64,000 nucleotides of DNA from Fuerstiella sp. (GCA_029245955.1 JAQWOH010000042.1:1-64000); one strand, 5' to 3'. Positions 47,661 to 57,075 are shown, counted from the stretch's first letter. A program made the numbers and translations. The notes: generated by a model from the sequence alone, not told the origin.

Positions 47661-50138
47661 ATGACCGCTCCTTCCAGACGTCTGTTCGAGATCACACTTG
47701 CCGCCCTGATTGTGACGACTCAGATTGCCAGCACGCCGGCCCAAACTCCGTCAGATGCGTCCAAAGCCGTTCAGGCTCAGCTGGATGCGGCAAAGAAACA
47801 GCGGCAGGCTTCTCAGAAACAGATCGCTCTGAAGACCGCGGCCATTGACGTTGCCAGGAAACGCAGTGCCGAACTGGAAAAGCAGCTGAAGGAATCGCAG
47901 CAGCGGGCGGCCGCGGAAACCAAAGCTCTGGCCGCCGCCAAAACGGCTGAAGCAGCCAGCACCAAAGCTGTTGCGACGCTCGGTGCAGAGCTGCAGCAGC
48001 ATCAAGAAGTGGATGGCCTGCTGGCCGTGGCCGCCGGTGTCAGGGCGCAGGTCGATGCCGCCACAGCCAGGCACCAGAGTCTGCTGGACCAGCTGGCAAA
48101 GATCAGAAAAGATCAATTTGACCAGCAGCAGCATGGCAACAAGGCCGCCTCAGACTTAAAGGCTGCTCAGGAACAACTACCAAAGACGAAGGAAGAGCTG
48201 ACAAAGGCGAGAACCGCTTTCGACGCTGTCGGCAAAGAACTTGATGTTGCCAGATTGGCGATGTCCGATGCCCGCAGTACGCTCCGAACACGTGAAGCAG
48301 CCGTTCAGCCGGAACGCATTCGGCAACCAAAGGCCCAGGCGGCTCTGGCTCAGGTGAATGCCAGTATTAAGTCACTGCAGGAGTCGTTAAGTGTACTGCA
48401 GGCGGCCGCTAAAGCGACGGGCGGCGATCCTGCAGCTGCCGGCTCTGAGTTATCAGCTTCGATTACGGCTCTCAAGCCACTGCAACAGCGTGCGACAGAA
48501 CTTGTTGCGGCTGTCAACGCCAGTGTTGCCGAAGCACAGAAGCAGGTTGCTGCCGGAAAAACGGCGCTGGCAGCAGCCGAAACCAAGTTCCGCGAACAAC
48601 AGACGAAGTACGCAGAGCAAAGTCGCAGTCATTTCAAACTGCAGCTCCAGACTGCGGATCTTCAGAATGCCGACAAACTGCACCAGCAGCAGATTGCAGA
48701 CGCCAAAGCAGCTCAGGAGCAGATCGCCAAGCAGCAAACGGAACTGGAACCGAAAATCGCAGCGGCTGCCGCGGAAGTTGAAAAGCTGCAAACCGACTAC
48801 GTCAGCAAACAACGGGTTGCTGAAGCAGCGATGGAGCCACTGGATCGCTTTATCTCGTTTTCAACGCACATCGCCCCAATCTTTGCGAAGCGTTGTGTGG
48901 CCTGCCACAACACACGAACAGCCAGCGGTCGTCTGAACATGGACTCCTTTGCCACTCTGGTAAAAGGTGGGGAATCAGGAGCAGCGTTTGAAGCTCACGA
49001 TGCAGACAGTTCCATGTTGTGGGCCATGATTGACGACGAGTCCATGCCTAAAGACGCGGCCCCACTGACGAAGGAAGAAAACGCGCTGATCAGGAAGTGG
49101 ATTAATGTTGGAGCACCGCTGGACGCCGGTGTTGTGGCAACTGCTGACCTGTTTCAGGTAATGCCCGAAAGTCCTCAACCGCTGCCGCCAGAGACTTATC
49201 GAGTTGCCATTCCTGTAACAGCAACTGCGTTTACACAGGACGGAACGATTCTGGCATCATCCGGCTACCATGAAATTCTCCTGTGGAAGACGGACGACGG
49301 TAGCTTGATTCGACGCATCACGAATGTGGCCGAACGCGTTTATGATCTGGAATTCAACCACGATGGTTCACAGCTGGCTGTTGCGGCCGGGACCCCCGGG
49401 CAGCTTGGCGAAGTCAAACTGTTCTCTGTCGCTGACGGAAAGCACCAGAAGACTCTCGTACGAACCAAAGACGCAGTCTTTGCCGTCAGCTACAGCCCGG
49501 ACGGTAAATCTGTCGCCGCTGCGGGAGCTGACCGCAGCGTTTACGCCGTTGACATTGCCACCGGCAAAACGACGTTAAGAATCGAGGACCATGCCGATTG
49601 GGTGATGGACGTCAACTGGTCACCGGATGGTAAACAGCTGGTGACAGCCAGTCGTGACAAGACCGCAAAAGTATTTGAAGTGGCTTCCGGGCGGTCTGTG
49701 ACAACATTCAACGGTCACGGCAATGCGGTATATTCGGTCGCCTTTCTGAGCGATGGCAAGAGCGTCGTCAGTGCCGGCAGCGATAAGCAGGCCCGCGTGT
49801 GGAATCCTGCGGATGCCAAAGAGATTCGCAAGATCGGCGGCTTCGGCAGCGACATCTTTCGTATCACCGTGACTCCGGACAATCATCTGCTCAGCGCCAG
49901 CGCTGATAAGAACGCCCGCGAGCACAATCTGGCGGATGGCAAGGTCATTCGCACCTTCGCCGGTCATAAAGACTGGGTCTACACGCTGTGCTACAACCCA
50001 ACGCGAAAGCTGATTGCCACAGGCAGCTACGACGGTGAGATTCGCGTCTGGAATTCCGAGGACGGCAGCGTCGCAACTTCGTTTATCGCCATTCCGAAAG
50101 CGACGGGTGAAGCAACAGTCGCAACTGCTCAGGAATAA
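47661..50138 (+). CDS. Coiled-coil / c-type cytochrome / WD40 exported protein
   Basis: ATG 47661 has GGAG about 7 bp upstream and gives a signal peptide (FEITLAALIVTTQIASTPAQ). Residues of about 30-390 are a long Ala/Gln/Lys/Glu-rich coiled coil (VQAQLDAAKKQRQASQKQIA, LDVARLAMSDARSTLRTREA). A single-haem PSCyt1-type domain follows at C412-VA-C415-H416 (CVACHNTRTASGRLNMDSFA, then GGESGAAF). Residues of about 520-825 are WD40 repeats, such as AVFAVSYSPDGKSVAAAGAD, WVMDVNWSPDGKQLVTASRD and AVYSVAFLSDGKSVVSAGSD. This architecture is typical of planctomycetes. A scaffold or electron-transfer role is suggested; none is proven. Confidence 0.93.
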   Translation: MTAPSRRLFEITLAALIVTTQIASTPAQTPSDASKAVQAQLDAAKKQRQASQKQIALKTAAIDVARKRSAELEKQLKESQQRAAAETKALAAAKTAEAASTKAVATLGAELQQHQEVDGLLAVAAGVRAQVDAATARHQSLLDQLAKIRKDQFDQQQHGNKAASDLKAAQEQLPKTKEELTKARTAFDAVGKELDVARLAMSDARSTLRTREAAVQPERIRQPKAQAALAQVNASIKSLQESLSVLQAAAKATGGDPAAAGSELSASITALKPLQQRATELVAAVNASVAEAQKQVAAGKTALAAAETKFREQQTKYAEQSRSHFKLQLQTADLQNADKLHQQQIADAKAAQEQIAKQQTELEPKIAAAAAEVEKLQTDYVSKQRVAEAAMEPLDRFISFSTHIAPIFAKRCVACHNTRTASGRLNMDSFATLVKGGESGAAFEAHDADSSMLWAMIDDESMPKDAAPLTKEENALIRKWINVGAPLDAGVVATADLFQVMPESPQPLPPETYRVAIPVTATAFTQDGTILASSGYHEILLWKTDDGSLIRRITNVAERVYDLEFNHDGSQLAVAAGTPGQLGEVKLFSVADGKHQKTLVRTKDAVFAVSYSPDGKSVAAAGADRSVYAVDIATGKTTLRIEDHADWVMDVNWSPDGKQLVTASRDKTAKVFEVASGRSVTTFNGHGNAVYSVAFLSDGKSVVSAGSDKQARVWNPADAKEIRKIGGFGSDIFRITVTPDNHLLSASADKNAREHNLADGKVIRTFAGHKDWVYTLCYNPTRKLIATGSYDGEIRVWNSEDGSVATSFIAIPKATGEATVATAQE

Positions 50139-50404
50139 CCAACAACGCGGGGATCAGACCGGATCCGAAACGTGCGGTTTCTTCAGAAATTCACATAGCT
50201 CACAGGTCGTACCACCGCAAGCAGAGTCATCCTCTCCGTTCTGCCTTTCTATGCGGGCCTCGTACGTTACGCAGTTTCGTTCAGGTCTGCAGCCGGACAT
50301 TGAGATAAAATCAGTGTCTGGCGCTGGGGCGATTTTTCACGGCAGGCTTCGTAATTCCTTCGTCGGGGTCTACACTTACGATCGATGCACTGAGGGAGAT
50401 TCAA

Positions 50405-51655
50405 ATGCAAAGTATCAGGATTCGAGTACTGTGTAGCTGTCTCGGTATAGCCAGTGGTATCATGCTGGTCAGCGACGACAGACTGTGTGCTGAGGACTGG
50501 AATCAGTTTCGTGGCCCGAATCGTGACAATCTGTCCAGTGAGACCGGGTTACTCGATCGCTGGCCGGACGGAGGTCCGGAGCGGTTGTGGACCGCAACAG
50601 GTCTCGGCAAAGGATACGCGTCCGTCGCTGTAGTGGGCGATCTGGTCTACAGCATGGGCAATGTTGACGACGGTGAAGACATCATCGCTCTCGACCGCAA
50701 CACGGGGGCCATTGTCTGGAAGACACGCAACGGCGAAGAGTATCACGATGGAACCGGGGATGGGCCACGCGGTACACCGACGGTCGTAAACGGAAAGGTT
50801 TACGCTCTGGGCGGTAACGGAGACCTGACCTGTTGTGACTCCGGCACCGGTGAAGTGGTGTGGCAGAAGAACATTCTGAACGCCTTTGGCGGCTCCAATA
50901 TTACATGGGGAATCAGCGAATCAGTGCTGGTCGATGACGGCAAGGTCGTTTGTTCTCCGGGTGGCAGTCGAGCGTCCGTCGTGGCGCTTGATGCCGATGA
51001 CGGTTCGACAAAATGGGTTTCAAGAATTCCGGAGAGTCCTCAGGCTTCCTATGCGTCTCCGGTGATTGCCCGGGTCGGCGGAGTCAAGCAATACGTTGTC
51101 TTTACCAGTAAGGGAATAGTGGGAGTTCGTGCCGGCGACGGTCAGCCGATGTGGGGCCAGAACAAGTCCTCCAACGGAACCGCCAACTGCGCTACGCCAC
51201 TGGTAGTGGGCAACCGCATTTTCAGTTCATCCGGCTACGGCACTGGTGCAGAGCTGGTCGAACTAAGGTCGCAGGGAACAACGACAACAGCGCAGCTCAC
51301 GTATCACACCAGAGACATGAAGAACCATCACGGCGGAATGGTCCACCTGAAAGGCTTCGTTTATGGATCCAACGAAGATATCCTGGCGTGTGTCAACCTT
51401 CGTACCGGCAAACCAACATGGCGGGAACGCGGCAAGAAGGGTTCCGTTGTGTACGCTGACAACAAGATCGTTTTCCGAAACGAAGGCGGTGAAGTGGAGC
51501 TGCTGGCAGCAAAATCTCAGTCTTATCAGGAACTCGGCAGTTTTTCTCAGCCGGACCGCAGTAGGCGTCCGGCATGGTCCCACCCCGTGATTGCCGGGGG
51601 GCGACTGTACCTTCGTGATCAGGATAAACTGCTGGTTTACAATCTGCAGAAATGA
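50405..51655 (+). CDS. Exported PQQ-like beta-propeller protein
   Basis: ATG 50405 follows GGGAG and starts a signal peptide (MQSIRIRVLCSCLGIASGIM). The mature protein begins EDWNQFRGPNRDNLSSETGL, a common opening of planctomycete PQQ-repeat proteins. PQQ-type blades follow: ALDRNTGAIVWKTRNGEEYH, TCCDSGTGEVVWQKNILNAF, ALDADDGSTKWVSRIPESPQ and VNLRTGKPTWRERGKKGSVV. At 416 residues this is the usual length. The family includes BamB-like propellers as well as quinoprotein-type enzymes. I see no Cys-Cys or metal-binding signature of a PQQ dehydrogenase, so it is probably not a quinoprotein enzyme. Confidence 0.9.
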   Translation: MQSIRIRVLCSCLGIASGIMLVSDDRLCAEDWNQFRGPNRDNLSSETGLLDRWPDGGPERLWTATGLGKGYASVAVVGDLVYSMGNVDDGEDIIALDRNTGAIVWKTRNGEEYHDGTGDGPRGTPTVVNGKVYALGGNGDLTCCDSGTGEVVWQKNILNAFGGSNITWGISESVLVDDGKVVCSPGGSRASVVALDADDGSTKWVSRIPESPQASYASPVIARVGGVKQYVVFTSKGIVGVRAGDGQPMWGQNKSSNGTANCATPLVVGNRIFSSSGYGTGAELVELRSQGTTTTAQLTYHTRDMKNHHGGMVHLKGFVYGSNEDILACVNLRTGKPTWRERGKKGSVVYADNKIVFRNEGGEVELLAAKSQSYQELGSFSQPDRSRRPAWSHPVIAGGRLYLRDQDKLLVYNLQK

Positions 51656-51717
51656 GGCACGCTGTGTGAGTAAGTGCGCAGAAGCAGTTTCAATATCCCT
51701 CTCGCCCGACATTCTGA

Positions 51718-51736
51718 AACCCGAAGCGAGAGCGAG
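51718..51736 (+). repeat. AACCCGAAGCGAGAGCGAG-type intergenic repeat
   Basis: This is a one-mismatch copy of the element at 27326-27344, again in the gap following a stop codon (51655). It lies between convergent genes. See the 27326 entry. Confidence 0.55.
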
Positions 51737-51812
51737 AAACTGAAAATGAAGCTATTCCAGACGTATCCCTGGCCTGCTTGCTGGGCCGGCGGTGTGTTGA
51801 ACTTTACAGCGT

Positions 51813-52784
51813 TCAATCAACGCTGCATTTCACGCCGGTAACGTTGACTCCGCTGCCAATCAGTAAATTCCTTTCGTAGGCCCGGGTATAAAATCCACCA
51901 CTTCTTTCCGGTGGCAGCACCTTCAGATCTTCAAACCCGGCTTCGGCAAACCAGATCGAAAGCTCATTCACTGTGTGATGATACTGGTACTCCGGCGCCC
52001 ACCAGTCAAAGGTGTCACAGACTCGGTTTTCGTAGCTCGGGTGCGCGCTGAAATTTACGATCTTGTTCAGCGTCCGATTGATGATTGGGATGCCGCCAAG
52101 AATCGCCCCCGCATGACAGAACGGTTTCAGCAGCAGTGACGGTAACCGAGTAGTGATGCTGCGTAAACCACTGTTGATGACTTCCTGCCACCACTGATTG
52201 CGACGATACAGCCAAACCGAGTAGCGACCGCCCGGCTTGACAAGCTGTGCCACGGCATCGAACACGCTGCGAGTATCTGAGTCGTGGTGCATGACTCCGA
52301 TGGAAAATACGAAATCGAACGACGCCGGCTCCAGCGGCAGATGCTTCAGATCGGCCTGAACAAATCGCACATCGCGAAGATCTGCGCATAGCAGTTTTGC
52401 CTTGTCGACCGCTCGACTGTGATCCGCACCGACCACCGTCGCCCCGGCTTCGCCACAGATTCTGGCATACCGCCCGCCACCACATCCTGCATCCAGGACC
52501 CGCAGCCCCTGCAACTGCTCAAGCTGCATTCCTGTCTTGGCGACGAATGTCGCACGGTCCTCGTCGTCGTGAGCAACCTCGTACGTCGTCCACTGATCAC
52601 CAAAACTCTTCAGGTGCTCGTCGGATACAAATCGAGGAATTCCATCGACGATCTGCCAGGAATCAGCAGCGTTGATCGTTCGCACCTGCGAAGTTTTTTC
52701 GTCGAAGACCAGCGGGCTGCCATCGACCGGACTTCGTAACTGAGCAACCAGGCTGAGATCGACAGGGAAGGGGGCTTCTCGCAT
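51813..52784 (-). CDS. SAM-dependent class I methyltransferase with Trm112-like N-terminus
   Basis: The start is ATG 52784, which overlaps the stop of the upstream MBL gene by one base (TGATG), showing translational coupling; a TTG at 52787 is the alternative. The protein of about 323 residues begins with a Trm112-like module (LRSPVDGSPLVFDEKTSQV). The Rossmann core follows: RVLDAGCGGGRYARICGEAG (motif I), VRFVQADLKHLPLEPASFD and VFSIGVMHHDSDTRSVFDAV. The C-terminal part, containing WWAPEYQYHHTVNELSIWFA, is typical of C- or O-methyltransferases of this type. The substrate is unknown; the partner hydrolase suggests the same small-molecule or tRNA-linked pathway. Confidence 0.88.
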   Translation of the reverse strand: MREAPFPVDLSLVAQLRSPVDGSPLVFDEKTSQVRTINAADSWQIVDGIPRFVSDEHLKSFGDQWTTYEVAHDDEDRATFVAKTGMQLEQLQGLRVLDAGCGGGRYARICGEAGATVVGADHSRAVDKAKLLCADLRDVRFVQADLKHLPLEPASFDFVFSIGVMHHDSDTRSVFDAVAQLVKPGGRYSVWLYRRNQWWQEVINSGLRSITTRLPSLLLKPFCHAGAILGGIPIINRTLNKIVNFSAHPSYENRVCDTFDWWAPEYQYHHTVNELSIWFAEAGFEDLKVLPPERSGGFYTRAYERNLLIGSGVNVTGVKCSVD

Positions 52785-53524
52785 CAAAGTTCGATTTCCT
52801 GTAGATCTTCAGCCAGTCCCGCGTCAGGAAAGATTCTCCGAATTCGCTTCAGATCGATCGGATCATCCTCCGGGTGCTGCGGATCGCTGTGAACAAGGTA
52901 CAACCGTTTCGCACCGCAATCTCTGGCGATCTTCGCAACCGCTGTGGCAGAACTGTGTCCGGTCTTGTGAGCCCATTCAAGCATGTCGTCCGGAAAATAG
53001 CACTCGTGAATCAGTACGTCGACATTCCTGATGAATGCCAGGTAATTCCCGGGCGCCGTGGTATCTGTGATGTAGGCAACAGAACGATGCGGCCAGTCGA
53101 TCCGGTAGCCAAGAGACCCTCCGGGGTGTTCCAGGTCGAAGCAGTTCAGCCGGCCGCCGGCCGCCACCTGGACCTCTATTTTGGCAGATAGTTCACACCA
53201 GTCAAAGGGAGGCACATCCGGAAACAATTCTTCCGCAAACAGGTGCTGGCGGACAGCCGTCAGCGTTCTGGTCGTACCGTGAACGCGCACGCCGGTCACG
53301 TCACCACAGAGCACAGGCACAAGAAAAAATGTCAGCCCGCAGATGTGGTCCAGATGGGCGTGTGTGAGAAACACATCAAGCGTGTCCGTCTGCAGCCGTT
53401 CCTGCACACGAAAAAACCCGGTCCCGGCATCAAGCGCAAGTCCGATGTCCGGGAACAGCAGACTGGCCGTGTGCCGTCGCTCATTAGGGTGATACCCACC
53501 GGTGCCAAGAAAGATGAGTCGCAT
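52784..53524 (-). CDS. MBL-fold hydrolase (ribonuclease Z/phosphodiesterase-like)
   Basis: ATG 53524 starts a 246-residue protein with the metallo-beta-lactamase signature THAHLDH (HxHxDH). The opening is MRLIFLGTGGYHPNERRHTA, and later metal ligands lie in VDVLIHECYFPDD, TGHSSATAVAKIARD and LYLVHSDPQHP. The pattern matches the RNase Z/ElaC-like group of MBL enzymes. True RNase Z has an exosite arm that I do not clearly see, so a generic phosphodiesterase is possible. It is the first gene of a two-gene unit with the methyltransferase. Confidence 0.9.
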   Translation of the reverse strand: MRLIFLGTGGYHPNERRHTASLLFPDIGLALDAGTGFFRVQERLQTDTLDVFLTHAHLDHICGLTFFLVPVLCGDVTGVRVHGTTRTLTAVRQHLFAEELFPDVPPFDWCELSAKIEVQVAAGGRLNCFDLEHPGGSLGYRIDWPHRSVAYITDTTAPGNYLAFIRNVDVLIHECYFPDDMLEWAHKTGHSSATAVAKIARDCGAKRLYLVHSDPQHPEDDPIDLKRIRRIFPDAGLAEDLQEIEL

Positions 53525-54003
53525 GAATTACTACACGAAAGGGAGGACGAATGTTCAAGCTCGAAGGGAGAAGCAGCAGACGAAGAACACAGTTGTTGCG
53601 GTAGGCCGAGTACTCCGTCCGATGGATCCATTGCCCATGAACAGAACAAACGCGTATGTTTTTGAAAAGGACAGGACCGTGTCGCTGCGTTGTGGGTTTA
53701 CGATATCGCAATCGACAATTCGCCGCGAAACAATTATGTCCGTCAAGGCGATTCCCTGGCAATTGCAAGTTCAGAAGCAAATTGTTTGGTCATTGTGACA
53801 ATCCCGCCAAACGGCACTTTATTCGCGGTAGCCTTTAGCCCTACGATCTGAGACAACTTGTTCACGCCTGCCGCCTTGTTGAACTGCGTTTTGTTGGATT
53901 TATCCTGTCGGTAACTTAATTCCAGCAATCAATGGAAGCAGCTGATCACTTCCGATCGAAAGCTCGCGTGGTCTGGAGGCGTCGAACTCGCTGAGAACAT
54001 GCA
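53525..54003. other. Divergent intergenic region, no confident gene
   Basis: These 479 bp separate the MBL gene from the DUF4159 gene. Two frames exist (plus 53502-53798; minus 53743-53928 with a TTG start), but neither has a ribosome binding site or recognisable motif. Promoters of both flanking units probably lie here. Confidence 0.4.
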
Positions 54004-54873
54004 ATGAACCGTTCCTTTATTGCTGCAACTGTTGCGTGTCTGGTTCTGCTGATTGCTGCCAGTTCGATTGCTCAGTTCGGAAACTTCCGGCGCTATGGTC
54101 GTGGCCGTGGCGGTGCCGTCATCGGCCCGGATGGACGTCCGGAACGGCGAGGCATCCCGGACTGGAAGGTCGACAACCGGTTCAAAGATGACGTCTTTAC
54201 GTTCTGCCGTATTCGCTACAGCAGTTACGGAGGCTACGGGGGCAAATGGGCGGTTGACTATCCCGATGCGGATCTCAATTTCTCGTATCGCCTGCAGCAG
54301 TTGACGTCACTGCATACTCATCCGGACGGAGTCATTCTGGAACTGACGGATCCGAAACTGTTTGATTACCCGTTTATCTATATCATCGAACCTGGTGATC
54401 TTAATTTTACTGATCCAGAAGTGACCGCTCTGCGCAGCTATCTGCTGAACGGCGGCTTCCTGATGGTCGATGATTTCTGGGGACAGACAGAACTGGACAA
54501 TTTTCTGTACGAAATGAAGCGTGTCTTCCCCGATCGTGACGCAACCGAAATCCCGCTGGAACATCCGATCTTTCACTGCGTCTACGATCTGAAAGAGCGG
54601 CCACAGATTCCGGCGATTGGACATGCTCATCCGAATCGCATCGACTCCAGCGGAAAGCTCATCACGTGGGAACGCGGCGCAGATACTCGCGAACCTCACT
54701 ACCGCGGACTGTACGACGACAACGGTCGTATGATGGCCATCATCTGCCACAACACGGATCTTGGCGACGGCTGGGAACGCGAGGGTGAAGACCCGTGGTA
54801 CTTCAAAGAGTTCTCAGAAAAGAAGGCGTACCCGCTGGGGATCAATATCGTTTTTTATGCAATGACACACTAA
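54004..54873 (+). CDS. DUF4159 protein, exported or membrane-anchored
   Basis: ATG 54004 opens a signal-anchor (MNRSFIAATVACLVLLIAAS) followed by a GR-rich patch (RRYGRGRGGAVIG). DUF4159 follows: FTFCRIRYSSYGGYGGKWAV, DYPDADLNFSYRLQQLTSLH, YPFIYIIEPGDLNFTDPEVT, LLNGGFLMVDDFWG and LGINIVFYAMTH. In many bacteria DUF4159 occurs within or beside MoxR/BatA operons, as here, where it leads the cluster. The fold resembles glutamine-amidotransferase-like Rossmann domains. The function is unknown. Confidence 0.92.
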   Translation: MNRSFIAATVACLVLLIAASSIAQFGNFRRYGRGRGGAVIGPDGRPERRGIPDWKVDNRFKDDVFTFCRIRYSSYGGYGGKWAVDYPDADLNFSYRLQQLTSLHTHPDGVILELTDPKLFDYPFIYIIEPGDLNFTDPEVTALRSYLLNGGFLMVDDFWGQTELDNFLYEMKRVFPDRDATEIPLEHPIFHCVYDLKERPQIPAIGHAHPNRIDSSGKLITWERGADTREPHYRGLYDDNGRMMAIICHNTDLGDGWEREGEDPWYFKEFSEKKAYPLGINIVFYAMTH

Positions 54874-54978
54874 GTCCGTGCCGACCGCCGGCGGATTCGA
54901 ACTACCGCTCGAATCGGAAACAAAGAATGCAAACAATCACGACGCAGCAAAACGACTGAAGCAGAAAGCTTGAACGGA

Positions 54979-56025
54979 ATGTCCGAACCGGAACTCAAAA
55001 CTGTAGCCGCTGATCTCACTCCGGAACGCGAACGCGAACTTGTCAGCCAGTTCCGCGGGCTGCGCGAAAGAATCAACACCGAACTGTCGAAAGTCATCAT
55101 CGGTCAGAAGGATGTTGTCGAGCAGTTACTGATCTCGCTGTTATCCGGCGGCCATTGTCTGATTACAGGGGCGCCTGGTCTGGCAAAGACGCTGCTGGTG
55201 GATTCGATCGCTCAGCTGTTCGACCTGAAATTCAACCGGATTCAGTTTACACCGGACCTGATGCCCGCCGACATCACGGGCACGGAAGTCCTGGAAGAAG
55301 ACGGTGCGGGACATCGAGCAATGCGATTCATTCCGGGACCGATCTTCGCCAACGTGCTGCTGGCCGACGAAATCAATCGCACGCCACCGAAAACTCAGTC
55401 TGCATTACTGGAAGCGATGCAGGAACACCAGGTGACCGCCGCCGGCCTCACTCACCAGCTCAAGGAACCGTTTTTCGTCCTGGCGACACAAAACCCCATC
55501 GAGATGGAGGGTACGTACCCCCTGCCTGAAGCTCAGCTGGACCGGTTCATGTTCAACGTACTGATCGATTATCTGCCGGAAGATGATGAAGTTGCCGTTG
55601 TGCAGCAGACCACTTCGAAACGCCGCCAGAAACTGCAGTCATTATTTGAAGGCAGCGTGATCACCGAACTGAATCAGGTCGTCCAGCGTGTTCCCATCGC
55701 CGAAGAAGTTGTGCGTTACGCCGTGCGGCTGGCGGTGGCCTCGCGGCCGCGAGAAAAAAACTCGCCGGAATTCGTGAACGACTTGATTTCATGGGGGGCC
55801 GGACTGAGGGCCGGTCAGAACATGGTGCTTGGCGGCAAGGCTCGGGCACTGCTGGACGGACGACCATATGTGTCGACGGCCGACATACAGGCACTGGCAA
55901 AGCCCGTAATGCGACACCGCATCCTGCCGAACTACCGTGCTGAAGCGGAAGGGATAACAACAGAGACGATCGTGGACAGACTGCTGCAGCATGTCGAACA
56001 TCCGAAGCAGGAGGCGGTGGCGTGA
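54979..56025 (+). CDS. MoxR-family AAA+ ATPase
   Basis: ATG 54979 is chosen over TTG 54970. The protein of about 348 residues has Walker A in GAPGLAKTLLVDSIA (G64 onward), Walker B VLLADEINRTPPKTQSALLE, sensor FVLATQNPIEMEGTYPLPEA and the arginine/sensor-2 region at DRFMFNVLIDYL and after. This is the MoxR group, which pairs with vWA and DUF58 proteins as a chaperone-like system for envelope or stress functions. It begins 105 bp after the DUF4159 gene and precedes DUF58 by 104 bp. Confidence 0.96.
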   Translation: MSEPELKTVAADLTPERERELVSQFRGLRERINTELSKVIIGQKDVVEQLLISLLSGGHCLITGAPGLAKTLLVDSIAQLFDLKFNRIQFTPDLMPADITGTEVLEEDGAGHRAMRFIPGPIFANVLLADEINRTPPKTQSALLEAMQEHQVTAAGLTHQLKEPFFVLATQNPIEMEGTYPLPEAQLDRFMFNVLIDYLPEDDEVAVVQQTTSKRRQKLQSLFEGSVITELNQVVQRVPIAEEVVRYAVRLAVASRPREKNSPEFVNDLISWGAGLRAGQNMVLGGKARALLDGRPYVSTADIQALAKPVMRHRILPNYRAEAEGITTETIVDRLLQHVEHPKQEAVA

Positions 56026-56117
56026 TTCACGTCATCCGGATCAGACATGTCCAGTTCGTGTTTCCCCGATTTCGCTTGTCAGCGTCAGGTCGCCTGCAGT
56101 CAACGGCAGCCTGCGCC

Positions 56118-56123
56118 AGGAGG
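56118..56123 (+). promoter_or_regulatory. Strong Shine-Dalgarno sequence of the DUF58 gene
   Basis: A full AGGAGG consensus lies 6 bp upstream of ATG 56130 and is the best ribosome binding site in the window. It fixes the DUF58 start. Confidence 0.8.
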
Positions 56124-56129
56124 CGTTGA

Positions 56130-57047
56130 ATGAATACGCCATCTCAGGCATCAGACGTTCCGGCGATGTCGTTCATGGACCCGAAAGTCGTCATGAGCAT
56201 TCGATCGCTTGAGCTGCGCGCGAAGGTGGTCGTGGAAGGGTTTCGCACAGGACTGAACAAGAGTCCGCGACATGGATTTTCGGTCGAATTTTCGGAATAC
56301 CGGCAGTATGCTCAGGGGGACGATCCCCGATTTCTGGACTGGAAGCTGTACGCTCGCACAGATCGCAGCTACATCCGACTGTTTGAAGACGAAACGAATC
56401 TGCGTTGCTACATCGTAGCGGATTTCAGCCGATCCATGTCCTTCGGTTCCCTCGATTATACCAAGCATGACTATGGTCGGACCATTGCTGCTTCACTGGC
56501 GTGGATGCTGAATCGGCAGGGTGACGCTGTCGGACTCAGCCTATTCGATGAACGAGTGCGCATGGTGGTACCGGCTCGTTATCGTCCCGGGCAGCTGCGC
56601 CGCATCATGGTGACCCTGGAATCTCCGACATCGGGCCAGGAAACGAACCCGGAGCATGCACTGGAACATGCCGCTCGGCGACTGAACAAACGGGGCTTCG
56701 TCGTCCTGATTTCAGATTTGCTGGCGCCGGTCGACCAGTTTGAAGCAGGGCTGAAGTTACTGCGCGGCTGTGGGCACGACGTCGTGGTGTTTCAGGTGCT
56801 GGATCCGGTTGAACTGGATCTGAACATCGACGGGCCAAAACTATTTGAAGATCTGGAGACCGGCCAGAAAATTTATGCCGATCCGAGCGACGCGGGCGAA
56901 ACATTCAGACAGCGCATCACCGAACACAACAACGCTGTACAGGCCGTCTGCGAAAAACTGGGCGCGGCATTCATCCGGACGGTGACAAATGAGCCGCTGG
57001 AGCTGACGCTGTCCGAATTCCTGCATGCACGGAGGTCAAAGCGATGA
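56130..57047 (+). CDS. DUF58 / vWA-type protein partner of MoxR
   Basis: ATG 56130 has the AGGAGG site. The 305-residue protein carries the DUF58 signature GFSVEFSEYRQYAQGDDPRF and LDWKLYARTDRSYIRLFED. The vWA MIDAS motif is D-F-S-R-S in YIVADFSRSMSFGS, and FVVLISDLLAPVDQFEAGLK carries a second metal residue. No membrane helix is evident. It typically works with MoxR and BatA-like proteins. Its end overlaps the upstream region of the next gene, whose start at 57076 lies 28 bp on. Confidence 0.94.
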   Translation: MNTPSQASDVPAMSFMDPKVVMSIRSLELRAKVVVEGFRTGLNKSPRHGFSVEFSEYRQYAQGDDPRFLDWKLYARTDRSYIRLFEDETNLRCYIVADFSRSMSFGSLDYTKHDYGRTIAASLAWMLNRQGDAVGLSLFDERVRMVVPARYRPGQLRRIMVTLESPTSGQETNPEHALEHAARRLNKRGFVVLISDLLAPVDQFEAGLKLLRGCGHDVVVFQVLDPVELDLNIDGPKLFEDLETGQKIYADPSDAGETFRQRITEHNNAVQAVCEKLGAAFIRTVTNEPLELTLSEFLHARRSKR

Positions 57048-57075
57048 ACCATGCCGCCACCGGAGCAACCTGCTG

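Noticed and set aside
53743-53928. Minus-strand 61-residue frame in the MBL/DUF4159 gap
   Set aside because: TTG start, no Shine-Dalgarno sequence and no recognisable motif; treated as non-coding.
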